Part shown: positions 26,766 through 35,661 of the stretch, one piece after another | Numbering within the stretch: the stretch's first letter is position 1 | Layout of the letters: every line of letters begins with the position of its first letter | DNA from: Balneola sp. | GTDB lineage: Bacteria; Bacteroidota; Rhodothermia; Balneolales; Balneolaceae | Assembly (NCBI GenBank): GCA_017643645.1 | Contig: JAEPNB010000014.1 | Coordinates: forward strand, 1 to 64,000 | Direction: 5' to 3' | Length of the DNA: 64,000 nt | The notes under the pieces: generated by a model | Database searches by the model: none | What the model was told of the DNA's origin: nothing | What the model saw: only the letters and a program-made list of their open reading frames with translations | Translations under genes and position numbers: made by a program

Positions 26766-28106
26766 ATGAAACTCTTTGTCCCTACAAACAGGATTAAAAT
26801 AATTCTGGTCTTACTACTGGTGTTTCTAGGTGCCGGATCAGTGATTTATAATCAGTATTTAGTGAGCAAGATTCTGGAGCAAGAGCGCTCAAGTGTAGAG
26901 TTGTGGGCAAAAGGGATAGAGTTTAACAGCCTGCCCGTAAATGAACAGGCCAGTACCAAATTGTTAAAAGTAGCACGCTTGCTCGAAAAAAACCCAAGTG
27001 TACCGGATAGCGTAATTGATCTAATCTATGATGCTGAAAACGCTAAAAGTTCTATTGATTTTGTAACTGAAGAAATTATTCTCAGTCCTGAAAGGTTCAA
27101 AGTACCCACAATTGTGGTTGGTGAAGGTAACTTTATTCCGGCTTCTAAAAATGTTGACTCTACACGCCTTTCTACCGAGAGAGAAAGAGAACGGTTAATT
27201 CGCGAATACAGAAGTCTAAACCCGCCGGTTCGTATTGTATTCGGAGACGAAAAGAAACAATTTGAGCAGTTTGTTTATTACGGAGAAAGCCCGACGGTTC
27301 AAATGCTGAGATACTTTCCCTTTATTCAGATTCTACTTCTGGCATTACTTTTGGGAATTGGATACACCTCATATAAAAGCATAACCAGATCCGAGCAATC
27401 AAATTTATGGGTTGGGATGGCAAAAGAGGCTGCACACCAATTAGGAACACCAATTTCCAGCTTGTACGGCTGGCTCCAATTAATGAAGGATGAGTACCGG
27501 TACGACGAAACAGCTACCAATATTACCAATGAAATTGAAAAGGATGTTCAGAGATTGGCCGGAGTAGCAGAGCGTTTTGGCAAAATCGGATCAGAGCCGG
27601 AATTAAAACTCATGGATATAGAACCCATTCTGGATCAGGTGATGATATATATGGAACGGAGGTTGCCAAGATTAGGCAAAGCAGTTAAAGTAGACCGTGA
27701 TCTGAAAGCCCGTGGATTTGTATTGATAAACCCGGATCTTTTTCAGTGGGCAATCGAAAATCTGGTCAAAAACGCCATGGATTCATTGCCTTCGGCACAA
27801 AAAAACTCATTCATTAGGGTTTCATCATCAATTGACGGGAATGAAATCTTAATTGATATTGAAGATTCCGGATCAGGAATAGATATTAAACACGTTCGGA
27901 ATGTTTTTCGTCCCGGTTTTAGTACCAAGAAGCGGGGCTGGGGATTAGGGTTGAGTCTTACCAAAAGAATTATTGAAGACTATCACAACGGTTCTGTATA
28001 TGTATTGCGATCTGAACTAAATGAAGGTACTACAATGCGTGTGACATTAAACTTGAAGGAAAAAACAGAGAATTTGAATCCGATAATTGATCAGTCGCCT
28101 CTGTAA
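26766..28106 (+). CDS. Membrane sensor histidine kinase
   Basis: This 446-residue kinase has a first transmembrane helix at about 11-31, an extracytoplasmic region of about 150 residues and a second helix at about 185-205. The H-box is AKEAAHQLGTPISSLYGWLQL. The HATPase has the N-box ENLVKNAMDSL, the G1 motif DIEDSGSGI and KRGWGLGLSLTKRI. No response regulator is adjacent, so it is an orphan. Its 3' end overlaps the converging ECF sigma gene by 16 bases. Confidence 0.93.
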   Translation: MKLFVPTNRIKIILVLLLVFLGAGSVIYNQYLVSKILEQERSSVELWAKGIEFNSLPVNEQASTKLLKVARLLEKNPSVPDSVIDLIYDAENAKSSIDFVTEEIILSPERFKVPTIVVGEGNFIPASKNVDSTRLSTERERERLIREYRSLNPPVRIVFGDEKKQFEQFVYYGESPTVQMLRYFPFIQILLLALLLGIGYTSYKSITRSEQSNLWVGMAKEAAHQLGTPISSLYGWLQLMKDEYRYDETATNITNEIEKDVQRLAGVAERFGKIGSEPELKLMDIEPILDQVMIYMERRLPRLGKAVKVDRDLKARGFVLINPDLFQWAIENLVKNAMDSLPSAQKNSFIRVSSSIDGNEILIDIEDSGSGIDIKHVRNVFRPGFSTKKRGWGLGLSLTKRIIEDYHNGSVYVLRSELNEGTTMRVTLNLKEKTENLNPIIDQSPL

Positions 28107-28654
28107 CCTCTTTTTTTGGCGTAATCTATCAATTCAGTTTTAAGCAGATTTCTTCCCCTGTGTAATCTGGAGCGGATAGTTCCAATGGGTACATCAAGCA
28201 TATTTGCTATTTCTTCGTAAGTATAACCCTCTACATCGCAAAGCAGAACAACAGTTCTGAAATCTTCCGGGAGCTGTTTTAAAGCAATAGACATTTCATC
28301 ATCCATCAACTCTCGGAACATTAGGTTTTCGAGGTCTGATGTTTCAGTACGTTCTGCTCTTACAGATTCGTAGTAAGAAGACACTTCATCATAATCGACT
28401 TGCTGTGGCTTCTTCGAAGTTTTGCGGTAGTTATTAATAAAAGAATTTTTCAGAATTCTGAACAACCATGCTTTGGCATTAGTGCCATTTTCAAAACTGC
28501 TAAAAAAACGATAGGCCTTAACAATTGTATCCTGAACCAGATCTTCTGCATCTACGGGATCTGTAGTCAACCGCAGGGCAAAGTTATACATAACATCCAG
28601 GTGAGGTATGATCTCTTTATTAAATTCCTGCTGTTTTTTTTTGTTATCCCTCAT
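28091..28654 (-). CDS. ECF-type RNA polymerase sigma factor
   Basis: This 187-residue sigma-70 family protein has region 2 (LVQDTIVKAYRFFSSFENGTNAKAWLFRILKNSFIN) and region 4 (QLPEDFRTVVLLCDVEGYTYEEIANMLDVPIGTIRSRLHRGRNLLK). It directs RNA polymerase to alternative promoters. An anti-sigma factor gene is not found next to it, so it may belong to the SigH-like ECF groups of Bacteroidota that lack a linked anti-sigma gene. Its stop lies inside the converging kinase gene. Confidence 0.94.
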   Translation of the reverse strand: MRDNKKKQQEFNKEIIPHLDVMYNFALRLTTDPVDAEDLVQDTIVKAYRFFSSFENGTNAKAWLFRILKNSFINNYRKTSKKPQQVDYDEVSSYYESVRAERTETSDLENLMFRELMDDEMSIALKQLPEDFRTVVLLCDVEGYTYEEIANMLDVPIGTIRSRLHRGRNLLKTELIDYAKKRGYRGD

Positions 28655-28808
28655 CGATGTCCTGATTTTGTATAAACAATGTAGGTCTCTAAATGCCTTA
28701 ATACAAGAAACTTACATTAGTTTTCCTTCATTTAACACTTCATTTAAAGTAGTAAAACAGCCTTAAAGAGTTAAATAGATAAACACTATAGACGAGTTAG
28801 CGAAAGCC

Positions 28809-29534
28809 TTATATTATAAACAGAACCATCAGGTCATAAAGAGCATGTGTCCATGCAGCAATTCCAAATCCGCGCCAAACATAAATTCCATTAAGCATTA
28901 AACCGAACAAAAAACGGTAGGTAAAAGAAGAAAAGGTAAATGGATCTCCCATAGATCCTACATAATGAACCATGCTGAATAGGAAAGCAGATAAAATTAC
29001 CGCAGCAGTAATTGCTGCCCAATTTTTATTATTAAATACTTTTTGGAACACCAAAATAAGTACGGAAACCAAAATGACTCTGAAAAACAACTCTTCATAG
29101 AGACCGGCTCCCAGTGAAAGCGCGAATTTTTGTAAACCTGTGAGCGAAGAGATTGGATCATTTGCAGAAAATGCAAAAACCATGGACACAAAAAAGGTGG
29201 CAACCATAGTAACCAAAATGGCGTAAAGAGTTGATTCTCCAATCATGATCGGGAAATACTTAAACCTTAGCTCACGAAGTTGTTCACGTTCTTTGTAAAG
29301 AATGTACATCCCGAATAAGGCTACAATCAAAAGAGTAATAGAAACAGTGTTAACACCGAGTAAAGAAAAAACAGATTTAAACCATGAATCGACACTGATT
29401 CTAACAATCTGTGAAGTTTCCGGCTGCGAAATCAGAATCAAAAGTTCATAAGCAAGAAAAAGGGGAAGACTAATGAGAAAACTATAAAGTAGATTTTTTG
29501 AGTCTGAGAAATATGTTTTTACAGCGTTTTCCAT
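28809..29534 (-). CDS. CPBP family intramembrane glutamic protease
   Basis: This 241-residue integral membrane protein is of the CAAX-processing and bacteriocin-processing (Abi/CPBP) family. The catalytic motif EExxxR is seen in AGLYEELFFRVIL, and the later histidine motifs appear as SMVHYVGSMG and WTHALYDLMVL. About seven hydrophobic segments are present. The start overlaps the upstream LysM gene's stop by one base. The substrate is unknown. It is the last gene of the leftward operon that starts with porQ. Confidence 0.9.
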   Translation of the reverse strand: MENAVKTYFSDSKNLLYSFLISLPLFLAYELLILISQPETSQIVRISVDSWFKSVFSLLGVNTVSITLLIVALFGMYILYKEREQLRELRFKYFPIMIGESTLYAILVTMVATFFVSMVFAFSANDPISSLTGLQKFALSLGAGLYEELFFRVILVSVLILVFQKVFNNKNWAAITAAVILSAFLFSMVHYVGSMGDPFTFSSFTYRFLFGLMLNGIYVWRGFGIAAWTHALYDLMVLFII

Positions 29535-30517
29535 TAATTATCGGTATAAATCGAAACTGATTGCGGTTGGTTAGGAATCAAATCTAATATTCGGAAAGCG
29601 TCATGAGAAAGTTTCAATCCCGGGTTAGTAATTCTATCATTAATGCGAACATAAATTCCTTTACCATTAGACGGGTTTTCAACAAAAATAATGGATCCGA
29701 TAGAGATATTTGAATGAGCAGCAGTCAGATTATCCGGGTTATAAAGTTCTCCATTAGTGGTTGTCTTGCCTTTATCTGAGTCTGAATATATCATCACGGG
29801 GACGGAACCCAAATCCTGCAAATCCGCTTTTTCTAGATAAGGATTCTCAAAAGTCTTTGATGGGGGGAGAAGAACCGTAATATTTTTAGTAAGTTTTAGA
29901 TTGTTAACGTCAATTTGAGGATTTAATCTCTGAAGCTCGTTCTGAGTCATTTCAAATTTGTCCAGAACAGAATTAAGATTATCAGAAGCTGAAAGAGTAT
30001 AAAGGGCGAACTTTCCCTGCGGTGATGATTCATCTGAAAATTGGGAAACTACAGGAGCAACACTTACGGATTTAACCGCTAATCTCTGTCCGATTCTAAG
30101 GTCGTTACTGCTCAGATTATTTAAGTCTTTCAGTTCCTGAACACTCATATCATTTTCACGTGCAATTTTATACAAACTATCCCCGCTTTTAACCAAATAA
30201 TAGGTATTCGGAGAGTTTGATGGAGAGGTGATCAATGAGCTGGTATCTTCCCTGGGTAAAGAATCCGGAATTGCTGGAACTTCAGATTGAATGTAATATA
30301 TAAGTTCCTGATCAATTTCCAGGGCGTTACTGGTGATCCCATTCCATTCTTTGAGTTCTGCAACCGTAACATCCAAAGCCTTTGATATACTGTAAAAAGT
30401 ATCACCTTTTTTTACCTGATAAGTTCTTTTTTCCTGAGCAGTGGCTGGATTGGAAAAGCATACTAAGAAGATGCTCAGTAAAATTCCCTTAATAACTTTA
30501 TTTAAAATAGATTTCAT
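29534..30517 (-). CDS. LysM protein with C-terminal RlpA-like (DPBB) domain
   Basis: This 327-residue secreted protein has a signal peptide ending near NPATAQ. Two clear LysM repeats follow (YQVKKGDTFYSISKALDVT; YYLVKSGDSLYKIARENDMS), then a weaker third (LYTLSASDNLNSVLDKFEMT). The C-terminal part resembles the RlpA double-psi beta barrel (ASNG-like TTNGELYNPDNLTAAH; GIYVRINDR). RlpA enzymes are lytic transglycosylases acting on denuded septal peptidoglycan. Whether this one is catalytic is unclear. It overlaps both neighbours by 4 and 1 bases, so tight coupling is expected. Confidence 0.87.
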   Translation of the reverse strand: MKSILNKVIKGILLSIFLVCFSNPATAQEKRTYQVKKGDTFYSISKALDVTVAELKEWNGITSNALEIDQELIYYIQSEVPAIPDSLPREDTSSLITSPSNSPNTYYLVKSGDSLYKIARENDMSVQELKDLNNLSSNDLRIGQRLAVKSVSVAPVVSQFSDESSPQGKFALYTLSASDNLNSVLDKFEMTQNELQRLNPQIDVNNLKLTKNITVLLPPSKTFENPYLEKADLQDLGSVPVMIYSDSDKGKTTTNGELYNPDNLTAAHSNISIGSIIFVENPSNGKGIYVRINDRITNPGLKLSHDAFRILDLIPNQPQSVSIYTDN

Positions 30518-30846
30518 AAACTGTCCTCAATTTCCATCTCTAAATTAATTAATGCACCCTGCAATTCAGACTTAGAATGTTGGTCCTTTAGCTTGGTTGT
30601 AACGGCTATGCCGTCTTTATAGCATTTCATTGCCAAATTGTTCTCTCCTAATTCTTCGTACAATTTTCCCAAATGATAATACACTCCTGTATACTCAGGG
30701 TCATTATTTTGAATATTTTTAAAAAGTGATAATGCTTTATTTTGTTGATCAACTTTTAATAATTCCAAAGCTAAAGCAAATTTTAAAAATGAATCATTTG
30801 GATTTTCTTTTAACCGATTAGCAAGGGTAGAAATTTTTGATTCCAA
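30514..30846 (-). CDS. Small TPR protein
   Basis: This 110-residue soluble protein consists of about three TPR-like helical hairpins (FALALELLKVDQQNKALSLF; TGVYYHLGKLYEELGENNLAMKCYKDG). It has no signal peptide. The 4-base overlap with the LysM gene and the 3-base gap from aroC place it inside the operon. It may be a cytosolic adaptor, but no partner can be named. Confidence 0.82.
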   Translation of the reverse strand: MESKISTLANRLKENPNDSFLKFALALELLKVDQQNKALSLFKNIQNNDPEYTGVYYHLGKLYEELGENNLAMKCYKDGIAVTTKLKDQHSKSELQGALINLEMEIEDSL

Positions 30847-30849
30847 AAC

Positions 30850-32028
30850 TTAAAGGGATTTAAATCTTTCTTCAATTTCAGTAATAGAATCTCCGCCAAA
30901 CTTTTCAAGGAAAGCATTGGCTAAAACAGGAGCAATAACGCTTTCAGCTACTACAACAGCTCTGGGTAGTGCACAAACATCTGATCGTTCATATCTGGTT
31001 TCAGTTTCTTCCAGAGTATGCATATCCACAGTCCCCAAAGGATTTAACATGGTAGGGATAGGTTTCATTGCCCCGCGAATTATAATAGGCATTCCATTGC
31101 TCATTCCTCCTTCAATTCCTCCTGAGTGATTGGTTCTGCGCTTAAAATCAGAACCATTATGAGTAATTTCATCATGAACGTTTTGGCCATCTCTTTTAGC
31201 TGCTTCGAATCCAAGGCCGATTTCAACTCCTTTCATGGCTTGAGTGCCCATTATTGCCTGTGCAATTTTTCCATCCAGTTTTTGATCCCAGTGTGTGAAA
31301 CTTCCCAGGCCTACAGGAACTCCGGTAATAATAATCTCATAAATTCCACCTAGAGAAGAACCCGCTTTTCTCTGGATTTTGATTTCCTCACGCATTTGTT
31401 CAGATAGTTCTTTATCCAGGCAACGGACGTCGGATTCGTCGGCAGTTTTATAAACGTTTTCAGCACCCTTTTCATAGAGTGGATCAACGGTTTTTCGGAC
31501 AGAGTCCCAGTCTTTATAGCCTATTTTTCCGATTTGGATGACGTGTCCGCCGATTTCAATTCCAAAGTGCTTCAAAAACTGTCTGGCAATTCCACAGCAA
31601 GCAACACGCATTGCAGTTTCGCGAGCACTGGAACGTTCTATAACAGGTCGGATATCATCAAAACGGTATTTTTGAGCACCGACAAGATCTGCATGACCGG
31701 GACGTGGCAGCGTAATTTTTTCAATACCATCAGCTTCTGTTTCTTTATTCATTACAGTTGGCCAGCCCGCATCATCTTTTTGGAAAGCACGGTTTTCCAT
31801 GATCATAGAAACTGGGCCACCCATCGTTTTTCCGAATCGAACGCCTGAATTAAAAATAGCTCGGTCTTTTTCAAAAGCCATTCTTCCTCCTCTACCATAT
31901 CCTTTTTGGCGACGAGCTAAATGCTGTGCTAAGTCATCTTCTGTAAGTGGTAGTCCCGCAGGAACACCTTCAACAATACCGGTAAGTGCCGGACCGTGAG
32001 ATTCACCTGCTGTTAAATATCTGATCAT
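30850..32028 (-). CDS. aroC: Chorismate synthase
   Basis: This 392-residue enzyme converts EPSP to chorismate using reduced FMN, the last step of the shikimate pathway. Family motifs are intact: the N-terminal TAGESHGPALTGIVEGVPAGL, RRQKGYGRGGRMAFEKD, RPGHADLVGAQKYRFDDIRPVIERSSARETA (read in parts) and the C-terminal SDVCALPRAVVVAESV. Length is normal. It is embedded between a K+ channel gene (4-base overlap) and a TPR gene rather than with other aro genes; aroQ is elsewhere in the window. Confidence 0.97.
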   Translation of the reverse strand: MIRYLTAGESHGPALTGIVEGVPAGLPLTEDDLAQHLARRQKGYGRGGRMAFEKDRAIFNSGVRFGKTMGGPVSMIMENRAFQKDDAGWPTVMNKETEADGIEKITLPRPGHADLVGAQKYRFDDIRPVIERSSARETAMRVACCGIARQFLKHFGIEIGGHVIQIGKIGYKDWDSVRKTVDPLYEKGAENVYKTADESDVRCLDKELSEQMREEIKIQRKAGSSLGGIYEIIITGVPVGLGSFTHWDQKLDGKIAQAIMGTQAMKGVEIGLGFEAAKRDGQNVHDEITHNGSDFKRRTNHSGGIEGGMSNGMPIIIRGAMKPIPTMLNPLGTVDMHTLEETETRYERSDVCALPRAVVVAESVIAPVLANAFLEKFGGDSITEIEERFKSL

Positions 32029-33092
32029 AAAAGTAAAGTTTCGGAATTACGTGTGCGTTCAGCCAGAGGTCTTGAGTCGTTACAAACTTCTCTTCTGAAC
32101 TTGTCGATCTGTTCTAAGTCACCGATTAAAATTAAGGAATCTCCCACATTAATCTCAGAGGAACTATCAGGGTTAAACTGAATACTGCTGCCTTTAGGAA
32201 TAATAGCGATGATAAGTACCCCATACTGCGTTCTGAGATTTATCTCTTCCAGTGATTTTCCGTCGAGAACAGATCCTTCTGAAATCAGAACCTCATCAAA
32301 AGTATGATCCTGCATTGTGTACTTAGTAATAGAATCGACAAATTGATCCACATGTGGACGAAGAATTACATTCGCCATTCTGTCGGCACCAATTTCATAA
32401 GGAGAAATTACCTTATCTGCTCCGGCCCTTAGCACTCTGTTTTTGTTTGTAGTTTCATTTGTTCGCACAAGTATGAACAGGTCGGGGTTTAAGTCGCGGG
32501 CTAATAGAGTTGTGAACACATTATCCTGATCACTTGAAAGGGTGCAGATCAGCGATTGAGCTTTTTCTATTCCGGCTTCTAATAATGTATCTTCGTCTTC
32601 AGCATCACCTTCAACAAAAGGTATTTTATCTTCTTTCAATTGTTCAATACTAGATTCTCTGTTTTCAACTATAACCAGAGGCAATCCGGCATCATTGAGA
32701 ACAGCTGCAATTCTGTGCCCGATTCTCCCATACCCGCAAATAATGTAGTGGTTTTCCATTTTCTCAAGTCTTTTTTTCATAGCGCGTTTATAAAAAAGTT
32801 CTCCTTCGAACAACAGTTGTGTTGTTTGTGAGGCGATATAAGAAATAACACCTATCCCGGTAACAAAAAGCATCATTGTAAATACACGCCCTTCATTTGA
32901 AAGAGTATGTAATTCTGTAAACCCAATGGTAGAAATAGTAATAAAGGTCATATAGAGGCCTTCAAACCATGTCATGTTTTCAATAAAATGATACCCAGCA
33001 GATCCTGCAGAAAATATAATCACCATTATAAATGATGCCGTGATTATGTTTTTTAATATGGGATTTTCAACAAGATTTTTATAAGCATTCAT
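32025..33092 (-). CDS. Two-helix K+ channel with RCK/TrkA domains
   Basis: This 355-residue protein has two transmembrane helices (about 14-32 and 70-92) flanking a pore loop with TISTIGFTE at the selectivity-filter position. An RCK N-terminal NAD-binding domain (YIICGYGRIGHRIAAVLNDAG) and a TrkA-C domain (EINVGDSLILIGDLEQI) follow. This is the MthK-like layout. The filter sequence differs from the canonical TVGYG, as in several bacterial channels, so ion selectivity should not be assumed. It overlaps aroC by 4 bases. Confidence 0.9.
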   Translation of the reverse strand: MNAYKNLVENPILKNIITASFIMVIIFSAGSAGYHFIENMTWFEGLYMTFITISTIGFTELHTLSNEGRVFTMMLFVTGIGVISYIASQTTQLLFEGELFYKRAMKKRLEKMENHYIICGYGRIGHRIAAVLNDAGLPLVIVENRESSIEQLKEDKIPFVEGDAEDEDTLLEAGIEKAQSLICTLSSDQDNVFTTLLARDLNPDLFILVRTNETTNKNRVLRAGADKVISPYEIGADRMANVILRPHVDQFVDSITKYTMQDHTFDEVLISEGSVLDGKSLEEINLRTQYGVLIIAIIPKGSSIQFNPDSSSEINVGDSLILIGDLEQIDKFRREVCNDSRPLAERTRNSETLLL

Positions 33093-33094
33093 TC

Positions 33095-34084
33095 CTATAA
33101 TGTGGTTTTAATGCTTAACTGAACCACTCCTCCGGTTTCACTGTAAGAATTACGACTGATATCAATGATCAGATCTTTAACATTGAAACCAACACCAAAC
33201 CCGACTCCGGCAAAATCAAAATTCTCTTTAGTCCTGTTTAATTCGTGTAAGTATCTGTTATATCCCAAGCGAACATGAAAGTTTTCTCCAAAATCAAATT
33301 TTCCGCCAAAAATCACATGCCTGAAAGCATTATCAAAGAGACCAGGTTTTTCATTTTCACCAACAATTCGCATATCCCAGTCATTCAGTCTTCTTAATGT
33401 TAAACTGAGCTCAGCAGGGAAATTTTCAGGCTTTTTGGATATACCTACAGAAAGATCTAATGGCAGAGGTTCACGGGAATTAACATAAGTAGATAGTTGT
33501 GTACCTAAATTTCTTAGTGCGGCACCAAAACTGAAATGTTCTTCTACATTTTTGTAATAAATTCCGCCGGAAAGAGCAAAAGCACTGGATTTATATTGTT
33601 CGTAAGAAGAGTGAATCAGGTCCAGTGAAACACCTCCGCTCCAGTTTGGTGAAATTTTTGTAGCATAAGCTCCTGATATTGCCAAGTCAATGGCATTAAA
33701 ATCCCCAAGCTCATTACCATCCTTATCAAGGGTTTTAAAATCTCCATACCCTAAGAATCGGATTCCTAGACCAATTTGATTGTTTTCATTAATCTGAAAG
33801 GTGCCATTTGTAAAACCCATTTTGGAATCAGCTAGTAAATTCACAAAGGTGGCAGAAACCTGTCCATTTTCAGAGCCAAACAAATAAGCAGGATTTATAT
33901 GAAAAGAAGAGTAATCACCATCATACAACCCGGTATGATTGCCACCCAAAGCCGAAGCACTTGCATTTGGTGTAACATCTAAAAACCTGAATATGGTAGA
34001 AACATCAGATTGAGCTGAGGCGGAGCTACACAAAAGACTTAAGATGCTAATAAATAATAAAGATTTTAATTCTTTCAATTTCAA
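33095..34084 (-). CDS. porQ: PorQ-like type IX secretion protein
   Basis: This 329-residue outer-membrane protein has a signal peptide ending SSASAQ and a beta-barrel pattern of the PorQ family. Typical segments are RFLDVTPNASASALGGNHTGLYDGDYSSFHINPA and repeated amphipathic strands such as IGLGIRFLGYGDF. PorQ takes part in type IX secretion and attachment of cargo in Bacteroidota. The YPNPFNP-type C-terminal domain on the CotH protein in this window is consistent with a functional T9SS. It heads a six-gene leftward operon. Confidence 0.84.
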   Translation of the reverse strand: MKLKELKSLLFISILSLLCSSASAQSDVSTIFRFLDVTPNASASALGGNHTGLYDGDYSSFHINPAYLFGSENGQVSATFVNLLADSKMGFTNGTFQINENNQIGLGIRFLGYGDFKTLDKDGNELGDFNAIDLAISGAYATKISPNWSGGVSLDLIHSSYEQYKSSAFALSGGIYYKNVEEHFSFGAALRNLGTQLSTYVNSREPLPLDLSVGISKKPENFPAELSLTLRRLNDWDMRIVGENEKPGLFDNAFRHVIFGGKFDFGENFHVRLGYNRYLHELNRTKENFDFAGVGFGVGFNVKDLIIDISRNSYSETGGVVQLSIKTTL

Positions 34085-34177
34085 AATGACAATTAGGTAA
34101 AATGTTTTGTAATATAATCAATTGAATATGCAAAGCCCGAAAATGGTTATAAGAAACATGAATTTTCTGAATATTGA

Positions 34178-34915
34178 ATGGAAGCATTAAAACAGCTGGG
34201 TCAATATACTTTACTACTTTATCAAGCTTTACGATCTGTAACGGAATTTAGTACATATAGAGAGAATCTATTCAATGAGTTTGTTAAAATCGGATATCAG
34301 TCGATACCGATTATCATGCTGGTTGGTGTTTTTACCGGAGCTGTGCTTACCCTTCAAACAGCATACCAACTGGATACGGATCTTTACCCGGCATATATAG
34401 TGGGTTCAATTGTAGCGCAATCAGTGATTATAGAACTCGCGGCTGTGATCAGTGGATTGGTTTTAGCAGGAAAAGTAGGGGCCAGAATTTCTACAGAGTT
34501 GGGTACGATGCGTGTAAGTGAGCAAATTGACGCGTTGGAATCCATGGGATTTAATTCAGTAGCATTTTTAGTATTACCCAGAATTTTTGCAGGGATATTG
34601 ATGTTTCCCGTCTTGTATATTATTGCATCAACTCTGGGAATTATAGGAGGCGTAATAGCAGGAGCGGTAGATGGTATTTTGCCGGCGGCGGAATTTATGA
34701 AAGGAGGCAGGTTATTCTTTTTCCCGGAAGATGTAGTATTTGGGATATTGAAATCGTTCGTATTCGGTTTTGTAATAACTTCTATTTCCTGTTTTAAAGG
34801 ATACTTTGCTTTTGGAGGAGCGGAAGGTGTTGGAAACGCAACTACTCAGGCAACCGTATTAAGTTGTATATATATACTTTTAGCTGACTTTGTTCTGGCG
34901 GCTATACTTTTATAA
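34178..34915 (+). CDS. mlaE: MlaE-type ABC transporter permease
   Basis: This 245-residue integral membrane permease is of the MlaE (DUF140) family. Hallmarks are VGVFTGAVLTLQTAYQL, ARISTELGTMRVSEQIDALESMG and the C-terminal CFKGYFAFGGAEGVGNATTQATV. With the ATPase and MCE protein that follow it forms an Mla-type phospholipid trafficking system linking inner and outer membranes. No mlaB or mlaC homologue is adjacent, as usual in Bacteroidota. Confidence 0.94.
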   Translation: MEALKQLGQYTLLLYQALRSVTEFSTYRENLFNEFVKIGYQSIPIIMLVGVFTGAVLTLQTAYQLDTDLYPAYIVGSIVAQSVIIELAAVISGLVLAGKVGARISTELGTMRVSEQIDALESMGFNSVAFLVLPRIFAGILMFPVLYIIASTLGIIGGVIAGAVDGILPAAEFMKGGRLFFFPEDVVFGILKSFVFGFVITSISCFKGYFAFGGAEGVGNATTQATVLSCIYILLADFVLAAILL

Positions 34916-34917
34916 TT

Positions 34918-35658
34918 ATGATAGAAATTAATAATCTTACTAAGAGTTTTGGTAAAAATCTGATCTGGAAAGATGTTTCTTTTCAAATTGAAGATGGGGA
35001 AACTTTAGCAGTGATCGGGAAGTCGGGTTGTGGTAAATCTGTACTTTTAAAGCATTTGAATGCACTTTTATATCCTGACTCAGGCGAGGTTGTGATTGAT
35101 GGTCAGTGCGTTTTTGACCTGAATTATTCTGAATTACGATTGATGAGACAGAGGTTTGGAATTTTATTTCAGGGTGGAGCGTTATTCGATTCAATCAATA
35201 CTTTTGAAAACATTGCTTTTCCACTCAGATACTTCACCAATAAAACAGAAGGTGAGATCAAAAAGGATGTGGAAGAAGCCTTGGAAATGGTAAACCTGAA
35301 AGAAGCCGGAAGTAAAGCAACTTCAGAATTATCAGGAGGAATGAGAAAAAGGGTTGGTCTTGCAAGAGCAATTATTCTGAAACCGGATTACTTGTTATAT
35401 GACGAGCCGACTTCAGGGCTTGACCCGCAAACCTCCGAAGAAATTAATGAATTAATTGTAAATATGGCTGATAGCTTCGATCTTACGTCGATTGTGATTA
35501 CACATGACATGCATAGCGTACTATCGATTGCTGAAAAAGTAGCTTTTCTGGATTCACAAAAGTTAAGCTGGTTCGGTAGTATTGATGAAATGAAAAAGAG
35601 TGAACATCCACCACTGGTAGAATTTACAACTGCCAGCGAATATAAAATTAAGGCTTGA
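34918..35658 (+). CDS. mlaF: MlaF-type ABC transporter ATPase
   Basis: This 246-residue ATPase energises the MlaE permease. It has Walker A (GKSGCGKS), the Q-loop (LFQGGALFDSINTFENIAFPL, the LFDS form typical of MlaF), the signature motif ELSGGMRKRVGLARAI, Walker B (YLLYDEPTSGLDP) and the H-loop (VITHDMHSV). It lies 2 bases after mlaE and 3 bases before the MCE gene. Confidence 0.96.
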   Translation: MIEINNLTKSFGKNLIWKDVSFQIEDGETLAVIGKSGCGKSVLLKHLNALLYPDSGEVVIDGQCVFDLNYSELRLMRQRFGILFQGGALFDSINTFENIAFPLRYFTNKTEGEIKKDVEEALEMVNLKEAGSKATSELSGGMRKRVGLARAIILKPDYLLYDEPTSGLDPQTSEEINELIVNMADSFDLTSIVITHDMHSVLSIAEKVAFLDSQKLSWFGSIDEMKKSEHPPLVEFTTASEYKIKA

Positions 35659-35661
35659 GCA

